From NCBI RefSeq assembly GCF_019431045.1, contig NZ_JAHXPT010000006.1:62001-126000 (forward strand): a stretch of 64,000 bases of DNA. The letters are read 5' to 3'. A model generated the notes under the pieces. That model was not told where the DNA came from. It saw nothing but the letters and a program-made list of their open reading frames with translations, and made no database searches. This stretch comes from Clostridium weizhouense (GTDB lineage Bacteria; Bacillota; Clostridia; Clostridiales; Clostridiaceae). The translations under genes were made by a program, and so were the position numbers. Each line of letters begins with the position of its first letter. Position 1 is the first letter of the stretch. Of this stretch, positions 26,879 to 34,741 are shown piece after piece.

Positions 26879-27952
26879 TTCCTTAATGTTTTTTATATAA
26901 TAAGCTGAAGCACTATATTAAAGAGATTAATAAAACTGAAGATAACATTTAATCAGTTAGAAATATTAATATTGACATTATTATTATTTGAAAGAAGTAA
27001 AATTTAATACTTAGTTAAATATGTATAAAAATAAATATTTTTCATATCTTTATTATAATCCATAAAAAGGAATATAATTACACTTTATGGATGAAAAATT
27101 AATTGTATTTAATTTTTTTATTAAAAAATAAAAAAATAACAAAAAAGTTTAAAATAAGGCCCGAAATTTAGAATCAATATTGTATTGTATAGTGAAACAG
27201 TTAAACAGGAAATAAATTCCCACTAATTTTTTTAATAGTACACTGGGTTTAAATAGTTTTATTGATCCATGTTTATAGCTAATTCTAAAGCTATATATTT
27301 AAAACTATAATTTAAGTAGTACGATTAAAATTACCTTATTTATTTCTTATCTTAAGTCTTATCTTAAAGATCTAAATTATATAAGTTCTATAAAGATTTT
27401 TCATTAATATAAATCTTAGGATATTTATATTTGGTATTAAACGCCAATATAATAAGGAGCTTATATATTTATTACTCATAATAATCAAACTGTAAAATCG
27501 ACAAAAAATAAATAAATTTTCAAAAAGGTACCGAAATGACTTTTTTTACTTGTATTATATAACAGATGAGTAAAAAAAAGAGATAAATTCTTTAGGAAAT
27601 TTAATCATATAAAAATATCGATTAAATTAAATAAGATTAGATGTTTAACAAGTTAAGACTTAAGATTTTAAATATAAAATAATTATGTTTTAAAACATAT
27701 TTATATAAAAAATTATAAAAATCAAAAATTTCCGTAATACAAAATAAAATCAAAAATAATAAATAAATTATTATTAAAATCTAAAATCAATTAATTTGAT
27801 AATATACAAATCAAAACTAAATAAAAGTGTAATATTTAAAAATCAAAACTAAATAAGTGTTATAAAATTTACAATTTCGTATATAAAATTGCACCCCTGG
27901 GGTACCTCAGGGGTACCCCAGGGGTGCAAAAAATGTGTCAGGGGGAAGAAGT
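26879..27952. other. 1-kb AT-rich leader/promoter region of an S-layer-like gene
   Basis: No gene was found. It includes small inverted repeats (for example ATCCATAAA / TTTATGGAT at 27058-27090) and ends in a very stable hairpin directly before the ribosome site. Long untranslated leaders are common for abundant surface proteins, but no transcription start can be assigned. Confidence 0.4.
27889..27929 (+). promoter_or_regulatory. 18-bp perfect hairpin immediately upstream of a ribosome binding site
   Basis: The stem TTGCACCCCTGGGGTACC pairs perfectly with 27912-27929 around the loop TCAGG. It ends about 10 bases before the ribosome site AGGGGGAAG of the gene at 27953. There is no T run, so it is not a plus-strand terminator. 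It shares the GC-rich core with the terminators at 14193 and 23415. It probably acts on mRNA stability or translation. Confidence 0.65.
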
Positions 27953-30268
27953 ATGATAAAGAGAGCAAATAAAATAACATCATTATTATTAGTAGCAGCT
28001 GCTGTAACATCATTAGTTCCAGCTACAGGAGTAAATGCTGCTTCTTATAAAAGAATAGAATCTAAGGACGGTACTATTTATAGTGCACAAGCTTATAAAG
28101 ATGGTAAATTTATTATAGATGGTAATGTAAAAGATGAAGATACTGAAGCAGTATATTTCTTAAATAATGGAAAATATTCTGAATTAAAGGATATAGATAC
28201 AGGTTCAGAATTTACAGGAATATTTGCAGAAAAAAATCTTCAATTTGATGATGATGATTACTCAGTTGATTTATCAACAGGTAAAGTTTATGATGATGGG
28301 TTAAGAGATGAAAATAAGGATGATGCTGCAACATCATTAAGAAAAAAAATAAAAAATAAAGCTGATGATAGATATTCAGATCATGATACTCTTAAGAATA
28401 ACTTAGAAGAACTTAAAGGTTCAAAGTATGGTGAGACTTGGTATAAGACTACTTATAAAGCTGATTATATAACTAATGGAGCAACTGATAAAGATAGTGA
28501 ATTAACTGTTTATACAGATGTAAAAGGAAATTATATCGATGCTGATTATAATCTAGGAAAAGTTAGAGTGAGAGCAGATGGTAAGAGTGTAAATATAGAA
28601 AATACAGATGATAAATATAATGTTGGAGATAATAAAAAAGCATTAAGTGCAAAAGTTTCAGATGCAGATGTAATAGCTCAAGATTCTAACAATATTTATA
28701 GAACAGCAACTATTACAATTAATGTTGATAATTCATTAGTTACTGATGGAACTGCTGCAAACCTTACAATTAATGATATTAAAGAAGCTGTAAATGCAGT
28801 TGAAGGTGTTAATGTAGAAGGTAGTGTTAAAAAGGCAATAAAAGATCAAGTTGATAATGAAGCAAGCTTAGAAGGTGCAACAGTTGAAACAGTTAAAACA
28901 ACAGCTGCTGCAGTAACTGTAGTAACTCCAGAAGCTAACAAATTAACTGATGGAAAAACAACTCTTCAAGAAATAAAAGATGCCTTAACAGCTGGTGCTA
29001 CAGGTATTGTAAAAGCTGTACAAGATGCTATAGTTAATGCTGCGCAAAATGCATATGATGCTGAAACTGATGTTGCTCAAAAAGATGCAAAAGCAATAGC
29101 TGCTGCAAATGCAGCAAAGGCACAAATAATAGCAGATGCTACTGAAATTCAAAATGCTGCAAATAATGCAAAAGGTATAGGTACATCTAAAGTTACATTA
29201 GAAGAAATAAATGGTGTTAAAATTGATGAACATTCTGATGTATTCAAAAAATCAGCAGATGGCTCTTCAGTAAGCTTTGAGGTTATCCAAAAAATATCTA
29301 AAGCTCAAGCTTCTAAGGATATTGATGGAGCTAAATATGCTAAAACTGTAAATAACTATGTTATATCTGATAAAGATGCAGATAGAGAAGAGTTATTAGG
29401 TGGAGAATTTACAGCAGTTAATGGAAAACTTATTGAATATAAGGTTGATGGTGAAAATATAAATGCACAAACAATTTCACTAAAATCAAGAAGTGGACAT
29501 TATTATACAGATATATCTAAAGATTCTGATCAAGATTTAGAAAATGAAACTTCATTTGATATAGATGTTGATGGTAACCTTTGGGCATTAAATGGTGGAT
29601 TCGTTTATAAATGGGATAACGATGAAGATTGGGATAAAGTTTATAAAGTAGATGGATCAATGGAAAAAATATCTGTTTATGATAAAGACAATATGGTTGT
29701 TTGGAATGAAGATGATGAAGTTTACTCAGTAATTGATGGAAAGAGTGATTCAGGATCAGAAACAGATCCAGATATAAAGACTGGTTGGGATCAAGATGTT
29801 AATGGAAATTGGATATTCTTTGATACAGCTGGAAATCAAATTAAAAATAATTGGGTTAACTCAAATGGAAAGTATTACTACATGGATTACAATGGCATAA
29901 TGCAATCTAATAAATGGGTTTGTCCTTATGGTAACTGGTACTATCTAAATGCTGATGGTTCTATGGCACATTCAGGATGGCTTAATGACAGAGGAAATTG
30001 GTATTACTTAAATGGTAATGGTAATATGTTAACTGGATGGCAATATGTTAATGGAACATGGTACTTCATGCAAGAATCTGGAGCTATGAAGACAGGATGG
30101 CTTAATGATAGAGGAAATTGGTACTATTTAAATTCTAATGGATCAATGAAAACTGGTTGGTTAAATGATAATGGAGCATGGTACTATTTAGAAGGATCAG
30201 GAAGAATGCTTTCTAATACAACTGTAGATGGATACAGATTAGGAGCAAATGGAGCTTGGATAAGATAA
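27953..30268 (+). CDS. S-layer-like surface protein with C-terminal wall-binding repeats, paralogue 1
   Basis: A 771-residue exported protein. The signal peptide is MIKRANKITSLLLVAAAVTS...VNAA (about 30 residues). The ATG at 27953 is chosen for AGGGGGAAG upstream. The N-terminal body (KRIESKDGT(I/V)YSA, YFLNNGKY, GETWY, YIDADYNLGK) and the central VIQKISKAQAS, DIDGAKYAKTV, NLWAL..GFVYK and EDWDKVYKVDGSMEK blocks are shared with the protein at 31726. An extra alanine-rich, helical insert of about 150 residues (roughly 255-410) separates them here. The C-terminus has about seven choline-binding-like repeats (GWLNDRGNWYYLN...). It is attached to the cell wall by non-covalent repeats; the body's role is unknown. 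Confidence 0.85.
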   Translation: MIKRANKITSLLLVAAAVTSLVPATGVNAASYKRIESKDGTIYSAQAYKDGKFIIDGNVKDEDTEAVYFLNNGKYSELKDIDTGSEFTGIFAEKNLQFDDDDYSVDLSTGKVYDDGLRDENKDDAATSLRKKIKNKADDRYSDHDTLKNNLEELKGSKYGETWYKTTYKADYITNGATDKDSELTVYTDVKGNYIDADYNLGKVRVRADGKSVNIENTDDKYNVGDNKKALSAKVSDADVIAQDSNNIYRTATITINVDNSLVTDGTAANLTINDIKEAVNAVEGVNVEGSVKKAIKDQVDNEASLEGATVETVKTTAAAVTVVTPEANKLTDGKTTLQEIKDALTAGATGIVKAVQDAIVNAAQNAYDAETDVAQKDAKAIAAANAAKAQIIADATEIQNAANNAKGIGTSKVTLEEINGVKIDEHSDVFKKSADGSSVSFEVIQKISKAQASKDIDGAKYAKTVNNYVISDKDADREELLGGEFTAVNGKLIEYKVDGENINAQTISLKSRSGHYYTDISKDSDQDLENETSFDIDVDGNLWALNGGFVYKWDNDEDWDKVYKVDGSMEKISVYDKDNMVVWNEDDEVYSVIDGKSDSGSETDPDIKTGWDQDVNGNWIFFDTAGNQIKNNWVNSNGKYYYMDYNGIMQSNKWVCPYGNWYYLNADGSMAHSGWLNDRGNWYYLNGNGNMLTGWQYVNGTWYFMQESGAMKTGWLNDRGNWYYLNSNGSMKTGWLNDNGAWYYLEGSGRMLSNTTVDGYRLGANGAWIR

Positions 30269-30279
30269 TTCTGGAATCT

Positions 30280-30478
30280 AAAAATAACAATTAATACTAC
30301 AGATGCTAGAAAATTAGCTAAGTATTTCTAAAATTTAAATATGTACTTTGCTAAATATTGTTAAACTGGTGCATGCACTCAAACAGTAACAATATTCTTA
30401 ACGCAAAGTACATATTTAAATCAAGAAATGCTAGAGCTTATTTTCTTGATGCATCATTTCGTATTAATTGTTATTTTT
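30280..30478. repeat. ~200-bp near-perfect long inverted repeat
   Basis: The outer arms AAAAATAACAATTAATAC / GTATTAATTGTTATTTTT, the middle arms AGAAAATTAGCT / AGCTTATTTTCT, and the inner arms TTAAATATGTACTTTGC / GCAAAGTACATATTTAA fold around a core GTGCATGCAC (30369-30378). There is no coding content. It begins 12 bases after the S-layer-like gene, so it would form a very long hairpin in its 3' untranslated region. Confidence 0.8.
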
Positions 30479-31725
30479 CTATACAGATTATGTTGGGAAA
30501 GTAGGGTATATAAAGAATGTTATTTTTTTATATAGATTACCTTAAGGAAAGTAGTATATATAAATAAGGCATGTATAATTATAAAGGATAAAATGTTTGC
30601 TCTAATTATATTATTGATTATATGTATTCTTGTTTTTATATATTGTATTTTTATGAAATATGAGATTATTTATTATCTTGGGAAAGATAAAAATATTAAA
30701 TAATAGTAGGTATAGTTTGCTATATATATATGATAGATTGTATTTAAATGAGTCTATTATTTCTGAAAAAATCTTGTGAAATTCTCCTAATGTTTTAAGA
30801 ACGAAATAAATTTCACTCAGAAATGATAGAAGATTAAAGTAGAATTTATAAGATATCATTAAGTAAATATATCTACTTTTTTTATATCTATATTTTAAGC
30901 TGGGATTAATATTGTAGTACAGAGATAGAGATGTATGAATTTTTAAGGTAGTATTTTTTTGTATTAACATAGATAAATATTTAGTGTAAATAATTGTTAA
31001 AAAATAAAAAATATAAAGAAGGATGAAAAAAGGACCTAAATATAATTAATATGATTGTATTATATACCAGCGAAACAAAATATAAGATTTACTTTTGGTT
31101 TAAAACATATTCCAGTTCTCCAGACTGAAGTAATAATAAAGTAAATTTATAGATATTAACTTTAAGAAAACTAGTTAAAGTATAAGTTTAAATACTTTAA
31201 ATAAGTAATATTATATATAAAAAACCATTTCAAACAATTTTAGGATTGTGTGAGGTGGTTTTTTTGGCCTTAAATTACTATTATATAATAAATTTATGTT
31301 TGATAAAAGTATAAATGAAAAGTTAAATTTTAACTTATTCCAGTAATAAAATTATAAAAATATTCTAAACTATTGATTAAGAGGTGATTAACAGAATAAT
31401 TTATAAAAAATCAACATACATATTTTCAAAAAAATACAAGAGAATATTATGAAAAAAATGTAATTAATTAAATAATAATACAAGGAAAAAAATTATATAT
31501 ATACTAAATTTTTTATTAAAAGTTTAATTATTGAATGGAAAATAAATATAAAATAACCAAAAAAAGAATAAAAATAGGATTTTAAAATAAAAAATAAAAA
31601 AAAATTTTAAAAAAATAGTGTTTTTACACTTTTTTTGACCATAAATAACAAAATCTGACTTTTACATTTTAGGCAATGATGGTATTATTTATAGTATACT
31701 TATAAAACTTAGGAGGAATTTCAAT
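30479..31725. other. AT-rich intergenic region between the two S-layer-like genes
   Basis: 30480-30570 contains two tandem degenerate ~50-bp units (each with ATA(C/T)AGATTA and GGAAAGTAG). A terminator-like hairpin lies at 31222. A minus-strand frame at 30611-30970 is not believable. The leader before 31726 ends in a perfect AGGAGG. Confidence 0.45.
31222..31265 (+). terminator. Terminator-like hairpin with no obvious upstream gene
   Basis: A 15-bp stem with G-T pairs (ACCATTTCAAACAAT / ATTGTGTGAGGTGGT) is followed by seven T. The nearest plus-strand gene ends almost 1 kb upstream, so it may end an unrecognised small RNA or a read-through transcript. Confidence 0.55.
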
Positions 31726-33396
31726 ATGTTTAAAAGAGCAAACAAGATGACAGCTTTATTAGTAGCTGCTGCTGCTGTAGTTTCATTAGTTCCAGCAACT
31801 GGTGTTAACGCTGCAGATTATAAAAGAATAGAATCTAAAGATGGTACTGTTTATAGCGCAGTAGCATACAAGAATGGCGCTTTCGTTATAGATGGTAATG
31901 TTAAAGATGGAGATACTGATGCAGTATACTTCTTAAACAATGGAAAATACACTGAATTAGAAGATGTTGATACAGGATCAGACTTCTCAATATACGGAGA
32001 AAAATATGCTACTGTTGATACAGATGATTACTATGTTGATTTAACAAATGGTAAAGTTACAGATGATAGCGTAGCTGAAGATAATATGGATGATGCTTCT
32101 GTAGCATTAAGAAACAAAGTTAAAAAAGATAATGATGACAGATACACTGATGCAACTGCAAAAGATCTTCCAAAATTAGAAAAAATGGAAGGTTCAAAAT
32201 TCGGAGAAACTTGGTATGAAGCTAAGTATGACGGAAAGAACGTTTATTCAGATGCTAAAGGTAACTACATAGATGCAGACTACAACTTAGGAAAAATAAA
32301 AGTTGAAGTTACTACAGGAACATCTGCTAAAACAGTTACTTTAAAGAACACTGAAGATAAAGAAGATGGTGTTGGAGCTGGACAAGAAGTTGGAGCTAAA
32401 ATAACAGCTGCAGATGTAATTGGACAAGATAAAAACAACATATACAGAAAAGCAACTATAGAAATAACTGCTGGAACTGATACAATAAAAGAAATCAATG
32501 GTAAAGCTGTTGCTACAGCAACATCAACAGTAGAATTCAAAGTAATTCAAAAAATATCTAAAGCTCAAGCTTCAGATGATATAGATGGAGCTAAATATGC
32601 TAAAACAGTAACTAACTACGCTGTAGCAGATGAAGATGGAGCAGCAATGACTTTAACTGAAACAACTTATTCAGTAGTTGATGGAAAGATTCTTGCATAT
32701 ACTTATGATGAATCTGGTGACAAAGTAGATGTTAGATCTTTAGAATTAAAAACATCTAAAGGATACTACTACTTAAATGAAAATGAAGCTGATCAAGAAG
32801 ATGATGTTAAAGCTTTCGAAGTTGATGCTGAAGGAAATCTTTGGATATTAAAATCAGGATTTGTTTACAAATTCGATAATAAAGAAGATTGGGATAAAGT
32901 TTATAAAGTAGACGGATCAATGGAAAAAATGTCAGTTTACAACAAAGATAACATGGTTCTTTGGAATGAAGATGATGAAGTTTATTCAGTAATCGGAAAC
33001 AAAGAAGAAGAAACTGAAAAACCAGTTGAAGTAACTAAAGGATGGGTACAAGCTGCTGATGGAACTTGGACTTATGTTAAAGAAGATGGAACTAAAGCTA
33101 CTGCTTGGTTAAACTTAAACGGTACTTGGTACTACTTAAACGCTGAAGGTGTAATGCAAACTGGTTGGATCAACAACAACGGAACTTGGTACTACACTAA
33201 CGCTTCAGGTGCTATGTTAACTGGATGGGCTAACGTAAATGGTACTTGGTACTTCTTAAACGCTTCAGGTGCTATGCAAACTGGATGGATCAACGACAAC
33301 GGAACTTGGTACTTCTGCAATGCTTCAGGAGCTATGCAAGCTAACACAGTTGTTGATGGTTACACTTTAGGAGCTAATGGAGCTTGGATCAGATAG
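31726..33396 (+). CDS. S-layer-like surface protein, paralogue 2, codon use of a highly expressed gene
   Basis: A 556-residue exported protein. The signal peptide MFKRANKMTALLVAAAAVVS...VNAA is nearly identical to that of the protein at 27953, followed by the same body blocks but without the alanine-rich insert. The C-terminus (from about 430) has five choline-binding-like repeats (GWINNNGTWYYTN, GWANVNGTWYFLN...). Codon use stands out: AAC, TAC, GAC, TTC and ATC are frequent, against the AAT/TAT/GAT/ATA bias elsewhere, as expected for a very abundant protein. AGGAGG lies 9 bases before the ATG, and a good terminator follows. It is likely the major surface-layer or wall-coat protein of the cell; that is inference. 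Confidence 0.87.
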   Translation: MFKRANKMTALLVAAAAVVSLVPATGVNAADYKRIESKDGTVYSAVAYKNGAFVIDGNVKDGDTDAVYFLNNGKYTELEDVDTGSDFSIYGEKYATVDTDDYYVDLTNGKVTDDSVAEDNMDDASVALRNKVKKDNDDRYTDATAKDLPKLEKMEGSKFGETWYEAKYDGKNVYSDAKGNYIDADYNLGKIKVEVTTGTSAKTVTLKNTEDKEDGVGAGQEVGAKITAADVIGQDKNNIYRKATIEITAGTDTIKEINGKAVATATSTVEFKVIQKISKAQASDDIDGAKYAKTVTNYAVADEDGAAMTLTETTYSVVDGKILAYTYDESGDKVDVRSLELKTSKGYYYLNENEADQEDDVKAFEVDAEGNLWILKSGFVYKFDNKEDWDKVYKVDGSMEKMSVYNKDNMVLWNEDDEVYSVIGNKEEETEKPVEVTKGWVQAADGTWTYVKEDGTKATAWLNLNGTWYYLNAEGVMQTGWINNNGTWYYTNASGAMLTGWANVNGTWYFLNASGAMQTGWINDNGTWYFCNASGAMQANTVVDGYTLGANGAWIR

Positions 33397-33458
33397 TCTG
33401 ATAAAAGTTAATTAGTATAATAATTGTAATGTACTTTTAGTACAAGCATCAATTAATT

Positions 33459-33488
33459 AGGGACTCCCTTTTAAGGGGGTCCTTTTTT
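33459..33488 (+). terminator. Rho-independent terminator of the S-layer-like gene
   Basis: An 8-bp GC-rich stem (GGACTCCC / GGGGGTCC) is extended by AATTAA/TTAATT arms with a T6 run between them. A family A repeat begins immediately after. Confidence 0.8.
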
Positions 33489-33637
33489 AATTGACAATGA
33501 ACAATGGACAATTATCAATTTAGGATGAAATCACAAAGTGATTTCTAAATATATATTTTTAGAAAGCCTGTGGCTTTCAACAATTAATTGTTCATTGTCA
33601 ACTGTCAATTGTCAATTAAAACGTGGTGTAGTTGTTC
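33489..33637 (+). repeat. Palindromic repeat family A, full copy
   Basis: Left units TTGACAATGAACAATGGACA and right units TTCATTGTCAACTGTCAATT flank the hairpins GAAATCACAAAGTGATTTC and GAAAGCCTGTGGCTTTC. It is closest to the copy at 14295. Its right flank carries TTCACA-17-TATAAT that could promote the downstream toxin-antitoxin genes. Confidence 0.7.
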
Positions 33638-33697
33638 ACATTAAATTGGTTATAATATATAATTATGATAAGAATATTTATTAAGGAGGGATTAATT

Positions 33698-34257
33698 TTG
33701 GAGATTCAATTAGATAAAGCTATTGAAATATTAAAAGAAGAATTTAATCCTATTGCAATATTAGGCACAATCAAAAAATAACAAGTCCATTTGCTAGCCT
33801 ATTTTCCATCATGCTGCGTCGTTAAATTGACCTAATAGGCATGCTATGAGGACAATTAATCTCCTTGCCTGATGAAAAATATCCATTGCAACTTTGGACC
33901 TGTTATTTATTTTCATGTGCCTTATTTGGTTCAGCAGCTAAAGGGACCTTGAGAGATGACAGTGATATTGATATTGCATTTTTAACAGAGAAAGATGTAG
34001 ATTCTTATGAATGTTTTATAAAAGCTCAAGAATTAGCAGATATTTTTAAAAGAGAAGTAGATTTGATAAATTTAAATACATCATCTACAGTATTTAAAGC
34101 TCAAGTAATAGGCACAGGAAAGAGAATATATTGTAGTGATGATACAAAAAGAATGTTTTTTGAAATGAGAGCTCTTAAGTCTTATGCAATGCTTAATGAA
34201 GAGCGTGAAGTCATTTTAAAGAAAATAAAAGAAAGGGGAAGAGTATATGGGAAATGA
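33698..34257 (+). pseudogene. mntA: MntA-type nucleotidyltransferase antitoxin split by a small mobile element
   Basis: The original gene starts at the TTG at 33698 (AAGGAGGG 7 bases upstream): MEIQLDKAIEILKEEFNPIA then IL. At 33764 the reading is broken by an inverted-repeat element and stops within it. The rest resumes in another frame at 33922 (LFGSAAKGTLRDDSDIDIAF), so only the insert separates the halves. The conserved GSX10DXD nucleotidyltransferase motif is intact. A new frame from a TTG at 33865 inside the element runs through to the true stop at 34257, giving 130 residues with an element-encoded N-terminus. Known biology: MntA inactivates HepT by polyadenylylation. Whether the chimera is made or active is open. 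Confidence 0.8.
33764..33921 (+). mobile_element. 158-bp inverted-repeat element (family C) inside the antitoxin gene
   Basis: The ends GGCACA...TGTGCC extend to ~28-bp imperfect inverted repeats (left AATCAAAAAATAACAAGTCC, right GGACCTGTTATTTATTTTCA). TTA occurs in direct orientation on both sides (33761-33763, 33922-33924), consistent with a 3-bp target duplication. The interior has a second inverted pair (AGCCTATT / AATAGGCATGCT) and is clearly less AT-rich than the surroundings. It encodes no transposase, so it is a MITE-like non-autonomous element. Confidence 0.8.
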
Positions 34258-34654
34258 TGTGATTTATAATAAGATTGAAACTATTGAAAGATGTTTAAAT
34301 AGAATTAATGAAGTATATGATTACAATCCAGAAAATTTAAATGATTATACAAAACAAGATTCTATAATATTAAATATACAAAGAGCATGTGAAGCGTCTA
34401 TAGATTTAGCAATGCACATTGTATCAGAAAAGGAATTGGGAATTCCTCAAAATAGTATGGATTCTTTTGAGGTGCTTAATAAAAATAATATAATAGATGA
34501 TGAATTAACTAAAAAGATGAAATCTATGGTGGGTTTTAGAAATATTGCAGTTCATGATTATAAAGCAATAAGTATGAAAATCGTTCAATCTATAATTGAA
34601 AATCATATAAAAGATTTTGGAGAATATATTTACTGCATAAATAAATTATTATAA
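34247..34654 (+). CDS. hepT: HepT-family toxin (HEPN domain RNase)
   Basis: A 135-residue cytosolic HEPN-fold ribonuclease toxin. The HEPN active-site motif RX4H is visible as RNIAVHDY near residues 104-111. The preceding helix KMKSMVGF and the earlier NIQRACEASIDLAMHIV helix match HepT/DUF86. It overlaps the antitoxin frame by 11 bases, the usual coupled arrangement. It looks intact, with all key residues, although the antitoxin gene is interrupted upstream. Confidence 0.87.
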   Translation: MGNDVIYNKIETIERCLNRINEVYDYNPENLNDYTKQDSIILNIQRACEASIDLAMHIVSEKELGIPQNSMDSFEVLNKNNIIDDELTKKMKSMVGFRNIAVHDYKAISMKIVQSIIENHIKDFGEYIYCINKLL

Positions 34655-34666
34655 TTAAATATATAA

Positions 34667-34702
34667 AAATAGACCTTGGGTATACTCACCAAAGGTCTAT
34701 TT
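34667..34702. terminator. Bidirectional terminator
   Basis: An 11-bp stem (AAATAGACCTT / AAGGTCTATTT) lies between the convergent hepT and polymerase/ligase genes. Confidence 0.65.
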
Positions 34703-34741
34703 AAGTTAATCTTATATATTGATTATACTTTAAAAGAAAAT

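Noticed and set aside
27889-27929. Plus-strand transcription terminator before the S-layer-like gene
   Set aside because: There is no T run on this strand, and the hairpin abuts the ribosome site of a gene that must be transcribed through it.
30611-30970. Minus-strand frame of 119 codons between the S-layer-like genes
   Set aside because: The composition is that of translated AT-rich noise (K, Y, I, N, F), with no ribosome site or family motif.
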